From Lingula anatina (Eukaryota; Brachiopoda; Lingulata; Lingulida; Lingulidae), in the NCBI RefSeq assembly GCF_001039355.2, contig NW_019773566.1:1-58918 (forward strand): a stretch of DNA of 58,918 nt, written 5' to 3'. The position numbers and the translations under genes were made by a program. Shown here piece by piece: positions 12,740 to 24,007 of the stretch (positions are counted from its first letter, which is position 1; every line of letters starts with the position of its first letter). The notes under the pieces are model-generated. The model did no database searches. It was given only the letters and a program-made list of their open reading frames with translations, and had not been told where the DNA came from.

Positions 12740-13560
12740 TTTTGTCCAGATGTAAGTGTTTTATGGCCATGTAAGAACAGGGATGATTTATCAAGTTGGG
12801 TTCTGAAATATGCATAGGTTACACCAAGTATATCTTCAACAGATTCGTAGAGATCACGATATTTCCTCTGTTTCAGTGGGCACTGAAAGAAAAAATGTCG
12901 GATGATTTCTGGTTTCCACATAAACAGTTTGGAGAAGCCATAGCTGTCCAGTTGTGGTCATATAGTTGGGCTCTAAATAACAAATCAACGCAGGCCTTGT
13001 TTAGGATTTTTTCATTTTGTCTCGGAAGCTTCAGATGGGTGGTGGAAATTGTTGCTGGGAAGTTTTCATTTCTAAGGTTATATTTGAGAGAGGAATTCAG
13101 AAGGAAGATTTTTTTGGGGGGTGGTGTTTAGTTCATCCTAGCTTGTCACCAAAAAGTGTTCAGGACATTTGTATGTGAATTTAGAGGGAATTATGTAGTC
13201 TCTTTTAGATGTTGTCCGTAGAGGTAGCATGGATTTATTTCTAAACGGGATGAAATAAGTAGAGACATAGGAAGGTGCTAGTTGATTGTGGATATTGAAC
13301 ATGATTTTTTCACGTGATTTCTTCGACGTTCATCAAATGAAACCCAGTTCAGCTGTTTCAGTACTTTACAGCGATTTGAGCCAGCAAGGGTCCCCAGAAT
13401 ATTAAGGCCAGCTTGAGACTGGAGGGAGGATAGCTTTGATAGGCTATGTCGAGTCGCAGTGCTATAGAGAGCATCGCAATAGTCAAGCAAAGAAGAAATG
13501 TACACATTGTAAGGTATGTTAAGATGCTTAGATCGTAGAGTTTTAGAGAGCGATTTTAAA
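12740..13560 (-). pseudogene. Decayed non-LTR retrotransposon ORF2 (3' part)
   Basis: Read on the minus strand this is the degraded C-terminal part of a LINE reverse-transcriptase polyprotein. At 13278-13505 the frame YISSLLDYCDALYSTATRH...LSSLQSQAGLNILG matches the post-catalytic segment of LINE RTs (the L.YC..LY...L..LQ..A pattern). Further down, in shifted frames, come PSYVSTYFIPFRN, CVDLLFRAQLYDHNW and, at 12850-12921, EIIRHFFFQCPLKQRKY, the typical terminal C/H-F-x-CP motif. Several stops and frame changes show it is dead. It lies opposite in strand to the two L1-like copies downstream. Confidence 0.75.
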
Positions 13561-13783
13561 GGATTGAGTGCCTTTTGCTTAAAGTATAAGTAATATGCTC
13601 GGAACAGTCAAGGTGTTTGTGGTATTTTTTCTGTGTTATAGCCGTGTTGCATAGAATAAGTGGTCTATACTTTTCTATATTTTCTTTTTTTTTTCGTAGT
13701 AAAAATCACTTCGTTGCACTTTATTTGGTTTAAAAAATAGTTTCCATTTTACTGACCATGCTTCAAGGTATGAGATATCGGTC

Positions 13784-14515
13784 GGGGAGACAAGATGGCG
13801 TAGAGGTTGACACGAACTCTAGGACACGGGACATAAATTGGTCTTTCTTGACATAGACAAGTGAACCCAACGTCTGATGTGATACATTCTGAACAAGTGC
13901 CCATCCGTGAACGAGCTGATCGGGTGGAGAAAGTACAAATAAGGTGAATAACTGATATTTTTTAACCTTATCACATAGGCATAGTCTGCGCGAACGTCGC
14001 ATAGTGGATGATACATACTGACTACATTAAATTTCACGCAGTGCTGTCAACCTTTCAGCATGTCATCCAAACACACAAAAAACACTAAGAAGGGTGAGCC
14101 TACACCCAAACGTACGCACAGCGAAGTCTCCAATACAAGTGCTGAAGAAAATAACAGCATTATCTTAGCGGAACTAGAAGAAATAAAATCTTATATGAAA
14201 GACATGATAAACAAAGACGAACTGAAAGAACTAGTAACCACCTTAGTTACAGAAATGTTAAAAGAAATGAAAAAAGAAATGGATTCACAAATCAACAATA
14301 TGCGAGAGAAATTAGACTTCCTGGAATTTGAAAATAAAAATCTTACAGAAAACATTGCAAGAAAAGACAAAGATTTACTTAAATTGAAAGAGGAGATAAA
14401 AGATCTCACAAAACTGAGTCCTGAGGCGGACAAACGATCAAACTACAACGAACAGTATTCTCGTAAGAACAATATTAAAATTTACGGGATAAAGGAAGAG
14501 ACAAAGGAGAACACC
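13784..14515 (+). mobile_element. L1-like LINE, 5' part, copy 1 (cut by an assembly gap)
   Basis: The segment is almost identical to copy 2 at 15679 onward, including the 276-nt 5' UTR and the start of ORF1. The 5' boundary is sharp: upstream flanks of the two copies are unrelated, so both appear to carry an authentic 5' end. The element begins with a short G run followed by CAAGATGGCG (13791-13800). It runs into 232 N, and the sequence after the gap is not the LINE continuation. Confidence 0.85.
14060..14515 (+). CDS. LINE ORF1 protein, partial (copy 1)
   Basis: 152 codons of an ORF1 nucleic-acid-binding chaperone of the L1 type, identical to copy 2 apart from a few substitutions. It has a basic N-terminus (MSSKHTKNTKKGEPTPKR), a long heptad-rich coiled coil (about residues 30-130) and the first strand of the RRM-like domain (NNIKIYGIKEET). 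The frame is open up to the gap, where it is lost. Confidence 0.85.
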
Positions 14516-14747
14516 NNNNNNNNNNNNNNNNNNNNNNNNNNNNNNNNNNNNNNNNNNNNNNNNNNNNNNNNNNNNNNNNNNNNNNNNNNNNNNNNNNNNN
14601 NNNNNNNNNNNNNNNNNNNNNNNNNNNNNNNNNNNNNNNNNNNNNNNNNNNNNNNNNNNNNNNNNNNNNNNNNNNNNNNNNNNNNNNNNNNNNNNNNNNN
14701 NNNNNNNNNNNNNNNNNNNNNNNNNNNNNNNNNNNNNNNNNNNNNNN
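14516..14747. other. Assembly gap (232 N)
   Basis: A run of 232 ambiguous bases inside LINE ORF1. The left flank is LINE sequence and the right flank is not. This marks a contig junction in repeated sequence, so the order and distance of flanking segments should not be trusted. Confidence 0.99.
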
Positions 14748-15670
14748 TACTAGTATTTCGGTCAAAGTAGCTGTAAATAGTCACTGAAATCCACTTTAAC
14801 TTGCGGTAAATTAACGTGTCTACCAAAATTTAGCTATAGTTTCATTGCCTAACAATATTCCGTTGTTGAGATTCGGTCCACTGCCAAGGTCACTTACAAT
14901 GTAAATATGATTGACATGTGGTAACAATACATTATTCAAAGAGCCTCTCCGTGTATTACACGCTCCTTATAAGAAAGGCATATTTCCACCGTTGTGATAC
15001 AACCGGGTAAACAGATATAGATGCACTTTAAAAGGACCAAAATCAACAATCAACGCTGACTTTTATTTTCTAAGTAGTTATAACCATAACGATGAAAATC
15101 CCCTTAATAAAGGTCCAAATAAAAAAAAACTTTTAATTACGTCACCAGGGGTACAGTGTAACTGATATCGGATACTTGTGTAGCCAGTTTAAGTCATCAG
15201 TCTTTCCCTGTCTGAGTGTTAATACTGTCAACAAAATATTTGTTGCCATCCGACGAGCTACCGTCTGTGTACATGTATACTTCAAATGATCTTACTAGCA
15301 ATGTGCTAAACTGCCTCAGTGTTTGTTTTGCCTCATTACCTATGTCACGTGGTTCTACAGCTTCATAAAGGTACACTTTCGTTAACTAAGCCTATCAAGG
15401 TCGCATTATTACATTATGCTGATTCACCCCCTCTCTTTTGTTAATTTCCTTATCCATTTCATTTTCCAACAGCTTTGACGTTATTGTTGGGTGGAACGAA
15501 ATCTGCTTTTTCCATGCTAAAATTAGTAATATTTTACGATTTCTGCGCATGTCTGAACCCCCCCCCCCCCCCAATGCCAGTGTACTCACCGTGCTGTGAG
15601 TAGAGACTTGGCGTGTAGATCAGTCCTAGCAAACTGCCCCGTTGTACACCCAAACTAAATATAGAGGTGC
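14748..15670. other. Unassigned sequence between the two LINE copies
   Basis: No recognisable gene or domain on either strand. A poly-C run lies at about 15559-15572. The missing MARCHF6 C-terminal exons were sought here and not found. Confidence 0.5.
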
Positions 15671-15954
15671 TCTTTGGGGGGGAGACAAGATGGCGTAGAG
15701 GTTGACACGAACTCTAGGACACGGGACATAAATTGGTCTTTCTTGACATAGACAAGTGAACCCAACGTCTGATGTGGTACATTCTGAACAAGTGTACATC
15801 CGTGAACGAGCTGATCGGGTGGAGAAAGTACAAATAAGGTGAATAACTGATATTTTTTAACCTTATCACATAGACATAGTCTGCGCGAACGTCGCATAGT
15901 GGATGAAACATACTGACTACATTAAATTTCACGCAGTGCTGTCAACCTTTCAGC

Positions 15955-16785
15955 ATGTCATCCAAACACACAAAAAACACTAAAAAGGGTGAGCCTACAC
16001 CCAAACGTACGCACAGCGAAGTCTCCAATACAAGTGCTGAAGAAAATAGCAGCATTATCTTAGCGGAACTAGAAGAAATAAAATCTTATATGAAAGACAT
16101 GATAAACAAAGACGAACTGAAAGAACTAGTAACCACCTTAGTTACAGAAATGTTAAAAGAAATGAAAAAAGAAATGGGTTCACAAATCAACAATATGCGA
16201 GAGAAATTAGACTTCCTGGAATTTGAAAATAAAAACCTTACAGAAAACATTGCAAGGAAAGACAAAGATTTACTTAAATTGAAAGAGGAGATAAAAGATC
16301 TCACAAAACTGAGTCTTGAGGCGGACAAACGATCAAACTACAATGAACAGTATTCACGTAAGAACAATATTAAAATCTACGGGATAAAGGAAGAGACAAA
16401 GGAGAACACCAAGTCCGTCGTACGCGACACATTGAAGGAAGTAGCACAGATAACACTCCGGGATGATGACATTCTAGCAGTACATCGTATACCTGGGGCA
16501 AAAACACAACAACCGAGACCTATAATTTTACGAGTGAATAACACGGAGACAAAAGCCAAAATCATGAGGTGCAGAAGGGCAATGAAAACCTCGAGGCAAA
16601 ACTTGAGACTGGCAGATGACGTCACAAAAAAGAACGCGCAACTTATCCAGCGCCTCGTTAACCACCCTGAAATTGATCAAGCATGGTACTTTAATGGGTC
16701 AGTCTATGGTCGGCCGAAAGACAGCACAAAAAGGGTGAAATTTGACCTGCACGATGATATTAATTTAAAGATAAGAAACGCTTGA
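15955..16785 (+). CDS. LINE ORF1p-like RNA-binding protein (intact)
   Basis: A 276-residue protein with the architecture of L1 ORF1p: a basic Ser/Thr-rich N-terminus, a coiled coil from about residue 30 to 130 (repeated K/E-rich heptads such as EELKELVTTLVTEMLKEMKK), an RRM-like domain at about 140-215 (NIKIYGIKEET...DDILAVHRIPGAKTQQPRPIILRV) and a C-terminal domain (LADDVTKKNAQLIQRLVNHP). ORF1p trimerises and packages LINE RNA into the retrotransposition particle. It is uninterrupted, consistent with recent activity. Confidence 0.88.
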   Translation: MSSKHTKNTKKGEPTPKRTHSEVSNTSAEENSSIILAELEEIKSYMKDMINKDELKELVTTLVTEMLKEMKKEMGSQINNMREKLDFLEFENKNLTENIARKDKDLLKLKEEIKDLTKLSLEADKRSNYNEQYSRKNNIKIYGIKEETKENTKSVVRDTLKEVAQITLRDDDILAVHRIPGAKTQQPRPIILRVNNTETKAKIMRCRRAMKTSRQNLRLADDVTKKNAQLIQRLVNHPEIDQAWYFNGSVYGRPKDSTKRVKFDLHDDINLKIRNA

Positions 16786-17103
16786 GCTTGAACTTTATTC
16801 CTCCTTTTTCCATTTTCCTCTTGCTTTAATTTTGCACATAAAACCAATTGTCGCACAAAACTGAACGCTCTCCCATGTACGTTTTCTTATATGTAGTATA
16901 TTGCGTGAGTGTATGTTTGTGTTTAAATGAGGTGAGTAAGTGGATAATGGCCGTGCGTAAGACTGAGATTGTGTGCGAAAGTAAAAGTGTGCACGTGGTA
17001 CATGTCTGTTTGTTAAGCGATGAAAAGAATGGTGAGGCTCATTGTCGTACATACATATATATCAACGAAAACGTTATGTCTGTCAATTCATTAAAATGCT
17101 ATT

Positions 17104-17153
17104 ATGAGTTTTGATTTTAGTATATTATCCTTAAATGTCCGGGGGCTAAATAA
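17104..17153 (+). CDS. LINE ORF2, first codons of the AP-like endonuclease
   Basis: The reading frame MSFDFSILSLNVRGLN is the characteristic first beta-strand of the exonuclease-endonuclease-phosphatase domain that opens LINE ORF2 (the N-V-R-G-L motif). Only 16-17 codons are present before a single N at 17154; what follows is unrelated. Confidence 0.75.
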
Positions 17154-17154
17154 N
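17154..17154. other. Single ambiguous base at a probable contig join
   Basis: One isolated N sits exactly where LINE ORF2 homology ends. This is what a zero-length or collapsed scaffold join looks like. Confidence 0.7.
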
Positions 17155-17539
17155 CATGATTCTTGCTTTTTTATTGTTATCTTTTGTATTTGTCTTACTG
17201 TTTCATCCTCTCATATATTTTGGCATTGGATATATATGAATGAATTAGATAAAAACTATGAAAACGAATCACTCTTTCAATGGGGAAAATTGTGAATTTG
17301 TGAGATACTGCACCTTTTAAGGCATAGTGCATTCTTAAAAGTAGGGCATTCTCATTGAACGTTAGCAACGAAAATGAAAAGTAGGCTACTTTATACTTCC
17401 ATTCTTTACAAAAAAGCACCACAAATGATACACAGGAATGTTTTTTTCTTTACTATTTATCCTATTACAAAAATTGTGTTGGAAATATTGATAATTTTTG
17501 TCCCATTTAAAAGCTAGAGTAATTACCGTACACCCTTAC

Positions 17540-20500
17540 CTGCCAAGGAAAGAAGACTGGGGTTTGGTTCAGTGGTACCCTTAGTGGCGCCACCACCACC
17601 AACTCAAACAACAGCCCCAGTAACAGTGGCGCCACCCCTATCAGCAGGAATGCTATCATCAGAGACTTCAGGGCCTGCAACGACAAATGAAAATCACTGA
17701 TGGTAACAGCTACTTGGAATTGTCCGGAGAGTCTAGTCTCTGATCATGTGATGGGAAGGATGCTCGTTTTTTTGGGGATATCAATTGTTTGAGAAAGCTG
17801 TGGCGTAATTTAAACATTTTTAACTTGTCAAGCTCTCTATAAAACACAATTCTCAAGGGAGGGTTGCCTTGGTTTGAACTGATGAAGATTTTAAATTGTG
17901 TGCATTCATTAATTGGACAACTTCCTTCTTGAGATGTAGCCTTTTTTGAAACCCACGTTACTCACTCCATTCCCCAAACTACCCTATATCCACTCACCAG
18001 TAGCGTCCATTCCTTCACCTTGGTCATAATGGCTGCCCAGCCTTGTGGTATCCACTGGTAGAGAACAGCCCCCAGTCTCAGCACCACCCAGCAGACATAC
18101 AGTCCACAGGCCGCAGTGTACAGCTCATGGATCCTTACAGACCCCATCCAGAGAGACATCAGCATACGACCAAAGAATACTGAAAATATCAACCATTGTT
18201 TACTTATTTGATTTTGTGCATATGTATATCAGGTACTAGTAGATCCTTACGAACCCCATTCAAAGAGACATCAGCAGGCAACCAAAGAATACTTAAATTT
18301 TCAATTTACAGTAAAAGAAAAGCTTGATGAATGATTCCCAAGAAACATCAGATGACAGACATAGAAATAAATATAAATCAAAGTGGTATAAGTTTCCATT
18401 TCTAAAGATTTCGTTTAAGTTTCCATTTCTAAAGATTTCAGTCTTAAAGTGCGAATAAACTTTGGGCCTAAAGTCCTTGGCCTAAAACTTTCCCATGAAA
18501 TTCTGCAAGGGGTTATAAGATTACTATGACCAGCTTGTTTATAAAAGCAGTAGTTAACTTACCTGGCAAGATTAAGGTGACTAGGCTGGCAAGAAATAGT
18601 GTGGACCACATCAAGACAAACAACAGCATCATCTGCAGATGAAAAATTGGTTTTTAGAAATCAAATTATCTACATGCACGAACTGATTTTTTTATCTTGA
18701 TTTTCAGTTGAGTAAATATGTACAAATAAAAAAATTATGAAACAAGTGTTGCTCTTACCCTAATAAAGAAAAAACTTGGTTTGTGAAAAGGCTGATAGCC
18801 TGAGGGTCCTCCCTGATGCAGTAATGCTTGATGAATTGCACCCAAATTTCCAACAGCTTGGGCTGCCCCCTGGTGACCTGCAGCCACATGTGCCGCCCCC
18901 TGGTGACCTGCAGCTCCATGTGCTGCCCCCTGGTGACCAGCAGCCCCATGTGCTGCCCCCTGGTGACCGGCACCATGTTGAACTGCCCCAACAGGGGCTT
19001 CAACATCTTGTGCTGCCTCCTGTTGGTCCAACAAATTGACAGCTTGTAGTGCTGCCCCCTGGTGACCAAGCAAATCGACAGCTTCTTCTGCACCTCCTTG
19101 GTGCTCTGCCTCTTGTGCTGCCCCCTGGTTCCCCAGCTCCTCTTGTACAACTTGTGCTGCCCCCTGCTGACCTGGCTGTGCTGGTAATATTATATTTGGA
19201 GCAACTCTCTCAGCACCATCAGTGTCCTACAGAAATAGATCAATTTTTTTTTTCACACAATTATATATTTTACCCTCAATGTAATTATTTTCAAGACACC
19301 TTTATCTGCTCCTAGGGCACAGTCATGACAACAGTCCATATTAGAGTACCAACTGCCCTTACTGAGGGCTAAATGTCCATAGAAAACTTCTCAACCAAAA
19401 TCAAAAGCTTACTTTTATAACATAGTCAATGTCTATCAGTCTAAGCACAAAATATTGAAAAACTATTCATGCCCCAGACACCTGACCTTACCTCTGGTGA
19501 ATCCCCCAGGAGATAAGATTTGAGGTCCAGCAGCCAGGCCACGCCCACTGTCCACCCCCTGACCAGTCCCTTCAGCCAGGTCCTGGTGTGACCCTGCTCC
19601 AGGAGAGCTGGCAGCACCACCTGGAGGAGAAGGAGCTCCAGGGACAGCTCACTGACTGGGGCATCACTGGAACACATGAAGGCTCAGAGTTAAAGTAGTG
19701 ATATCACACCAGTCACATGTATTATTATTATTATTATTGATCATTGCTGTTTTAACCAGTAACGTCAGTTGCTTAAGAAAGCAAAATATACATTATTACA
19801 GCTACCAAGGTAGTAAACAAGCTCCAAGATTTCCAATAGTTCTGGCAAAATTAATTCATGTCAAATATTCAGAATGGTTCAAAATGGTGCTGATCCACTT
19901 ATCAATTAATTTATTAATGATGAGCACTGAACTGCCTTAGCAGAGGTCTGTACTTCTGGAGTGATTGTCTAGTTTGTATCATGTATAATTGAAATTTTAT
20001 TTTAAAAATACATATGTTGACATGATAATCTCCTAGGAACCATTTACAATGAATTCTGTTGAAGAAATAATGCACACAAACTCCAAGGGGACTCTTGCCT
20101 TCAGATAATGCGAAAAGACTAATGTGCCTCCTCGTTTCCAACGTACTAGTATGATCACCAGTTTTTACTATATTCTACTCAATGACATGAGATGGGTAAG
20201 TGGGTAAATCTGACTGCATTCAGCAAGACCCTGTAGAGTTAGTGTGTGTTAGCTAGGTGGACATAATTCATTGTGAATGGTCCCTGATACAGTTAGCATA
20301 TATTAGCTAGGTGGACATAACTCATTGTGAATGGTCCCTGATACCGTTAGTGTGTATTAGCTAGGTGGACATAACTCATTGTGTATGGTCCCTGATACAG
20401 TAAGTGTGTATTAGCTAGGTGGACATAACTCATTGTGTATGGTCCCTGATACAGTAAGTGTGTATTAGCTAGGTGGACATAACTCATTGTGAATGGTCCC

Positions 20501-23500
20501 ATAGTTACCTTGATAACATAATATGGTAGGGTAGAAATCCTGGGATCATTTTCTTAATCAACTGAACTGGGAGCCACAGCATCAGGAGAACTGTGGTACC
20601 AAATATCACCTGCAAGACAAGACCACAGTGAGGTGAAATAGCTTTCTCTTCACCTCTTGTGTAAAGATGGTAAAATTGTGATCAAGGCCTTTTGATGAAG
20701 AACTGAAATACCATGCCTCAAAGGTTAAAAGTGTAATGTTTCTTTAGAAATGATTTTTAACCAATGAAAAAAGTGGCACCACAAGGTGTAAAGCAAGGTT
20801 TAATGTTGCAAAATAACTTACAATGAAAGTTCGTCTTAACTGAATATGATACTTCAGTCAGACAAATAACAATTCAAATAGACACTGTATGTAAGGCATG
20901 CATTCACTCTTGATTACATGGGATTTTTTATCAGGAAGCCCAATTATTCCACACGTCTCATTTCACAATACAACTTAGTTAAAAACTGGGCTTAACTTAA
21001 AAATGAAAATTTTAGTTATCTTTAACCCAGGATTTGTCATAGTCAGCTACAAAGAAAAAACAGTTCAAGCATGTTTTCAAAAAGGCTAAGTAAGGTAAAT
21101 GTTAAAAACTTTCAGATTTCTTTACTTTACAACTTCAAGTTTACTTGGTAAATGGCTAAAGTAGAAATTCATTGAATCATATTTGGATACAACCACAAAC
21201 TTACCATGCTTGCCAAAAACCTCCTCATGTGTCTCAACACTGGCAGGTGGATCATCTAGCCGTGGAAATATTGGAAAGAAAATTCATTAGCTATTCACAA
21301 TGAACTTTTTTATCATGACTGATATAATGTTCTTTTATAACTGACTACCTTAGGTATTCTAAATTTCCAAACAACTCACTTGTTTTAATGATCCTTTGCC
21401 AAGATTTAGTTACTCATTTCAGAGCACTTTACATCAGCAAACTAACTTTTAAAAACTTTTAAAACATCATGATTGTGTAAGAATTTCTATAACAATATTG
21501 TTTTGTGGAAATTTATTAATTACACTTGTATGAATTTCAGAAACTATTACTGTAACTAGAAAAATAAGAAAATTTACTTAGATATGTTTCAATTAAAAGC
21601 TTTTTTTCCTCTGAAAGAATAAATCATTTGTACAGTATTCCTTGAGAGACGACCTTGCAAGGTAAAAAGGCAATAAAACTACAACCAGGAATATCTTCAG
21701 AGACCTTTGATTCAGTTGAATAACAGTCCATTCATCAAAATTGTGATATCTTGTTGACTTTCAAACAAACCAAAAAGGAAAAACCAAACCTGATAATAGC
21801 TTCACCTTATTTGTTGGCAGAGAAAATAAGTCTGAAAATTTTACTGTATCAAGAAAAGCCTAAAAATAAACTAATTATATAAGTTATAAAACCAACATCT
21901 TGAGGAAAACAATTTATTTTGTCTAAAAATGTCATTTCCTTTGTCTAAAAATGTCATTTTCCAGAAACCACACTGCTGTTTTCAAGCTCGAGCTTACACC
22001 AGATAATTTGGTGTCCTCTGATATTTGCATCAGTTTCGGTCTGTAATGTCATCATTCAACCCTAGTCTATAGATATAATATGAATGTACTATTATGTACA
22101 GCATCTGTTCAGACCACAATAAAAAAAATTCTATCCACAATTATTAACTCTCATACCACAACTTCCTTGGCAAACAATATGAAAAAAAAAACTGATTAGG
22201 TTAGAAAAACTCCATGTCCAAATAACTGTACTGTCAGCATGTCAACAAGTGTGCTCTAACAAACAAACAAAAAAATTATGAAAGAAAATAACCTCCAACG
22301 TTGACAATGAAAAAGAAGTTCAAGACATGTCGTAACAACATCAGGAAGAGAATATTTATCTTTCCATTTCAATCTACAATGAATCACAAGAACATGCTGA
22401 AATATAGCTGTTAGCCAGGATAAGAACAATAGTAACCAAGTAGGAATTTATACACCTCTGGGAAACCTAACTGGCAATTAATACCAAATAATGCTTATTG
22501 TGGATCAAAATTCATTTCTGTGGCGTAGCATTATACACTCAAAATTACAACAATAGTATTTTTCCCATTAATATCTAACCATAAGTTATTTGTTTCCCAC
22601 TTTTCAGCACCTAACAAAACACCTTCATTAAGGAATGAAGTGGAAACAATTTCCCTAGAAGATATCTGTTGGGACAGCTACATATTATATGTATTTAACC
22701 AACAGATAAAAACTTTAGGACTGAACTAATAAAGTGCAACCTATCCCTGGCCAATTTTCTATAACAATCTACAGGCTTGGTGTTCCTGAGTTCTAATAGA
22801 ACAGAGGCAGAGGAGGTACAAAATACAATAATTATAATTTGTCATATTTCTGAGCCTAATCTTGGAGGGTATAATGACTCTTTTCCTCTCACCACTAGCC
22901 TCTTATATCACGTTTGAAAATTTTGAATCACTGCTAATTATAATTTGCCATATTTCTGTGCCTAATCTTGGAGAGTATTATGACTCTTTTTCCTCTCACC
23001 ATGAGTAACCTTTTATATCGAGTTAAACTTTGAATAATTGCTACTTATAATTTGTAACATTTCCTTGCTTAATTTTGGCAGGTGCCTTAACTCTATTCCT
23101 CTCTCACCACTAACCTCTTGTATTTGGTTTAACTGTAAATCACTGCTAATTATAATTTATAACGTTTCTGTGCTTAATCTTGGCAGGTATAACAAATATC
23201 TTTTCCTCTCACAACTAATAAGTATTATATCAGGTTAAACTCTGAATCATTGATAATTATAATTTGTAACATTTCTTGGCAGGTAGCTTTCTTTTCCTCC
23301 CACAACTTACCTCTTGTGTGGGGTTAAACCCAGGATCATTAATTGCTTATTATAATTTGTAACCTTTCCGTACTTATCTTGGCAGGTGTCATATCTCTCT
23401 TTTCCTCCCACCACTTACCTCTTGTATGGGGTTAAACTCTGGATCATTAATTGCTTTTTATACTTTGTAACATTTCTGTAATTAATCTTGGCAGGTTTTA

Positions 23501-23969
23501 TAACTCTCTTTTAAATTTCCTTTCACCACTTACCTCTTGTATGGGGTTAAACTCCGGATCATTTAAGTTTCTCAGAAACCAGAGCACTCCTGGTCTCAGA
23601 ACCTCTCTCAGAAGCAAGATAAAGGAGGCGAAGTAGAAGACGTAAACCATCCCTACAAGCCAGTGAATAAACATGGATGTTCCGGGAGCGTTACTGAAAC
23701 TCTTTTCTCGGTCTTTTAATGTGGCATCGAACATTGCCTACAACAAAGGCACACAATATAGTGAGAACAGCTATAATTCCAGCAAGAGCCAACTTAATCT
23801 TTTATTAACCACCCTTCTGACACCAACTTTAAGTGAATAATTAATGTAATATAAATAATAATATGTCTATTTTTCAAATACAACACATAAAATCCATTTT
23901 CATCGTACATAAATTTTTTAATTAATTACATTTTTAAAACCAACAACTATTATTATAATATTATTACTA

Positions 23970-24007
<38 letters not shown>

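Larger units (their letters stand above)
15679..17153 (+). mobile_element. L1-like LINE, 5' part, copy 2
   Basis: Contains a 276-nt 5' UTR, an intact ORF1 (15955-16785), a spacer of about 320 nt and the first codons of ORF2 (17104 on). The element then stops abruptly at a single N (17154), after which the sequence no longer resembles a LINE. The 5' end carries CAAGATGGCG at 15686-15695. Very high identity to copy 1 indicates a young family or an assembly duplicate. Confidence 0.88.

Noticed and set aside
13763-14037. Antisense open frames in the LINE 5' UTR, present in both copies
   Set aside because: Seen twice only because the UTR itself is duplicated; no recognisable domain.
14482-14826. 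Open frames passing through the N gap
   Set aside because: Ambiguous bases are read as X; there is no sequence evidence for coding across the gap.
18776-19315. Plus-strand open frames (Pro-rich, PPGDLQPHV repeats)
   Set aside because: Shadow of the MARCHF6 repeat exon on the opposite strand.
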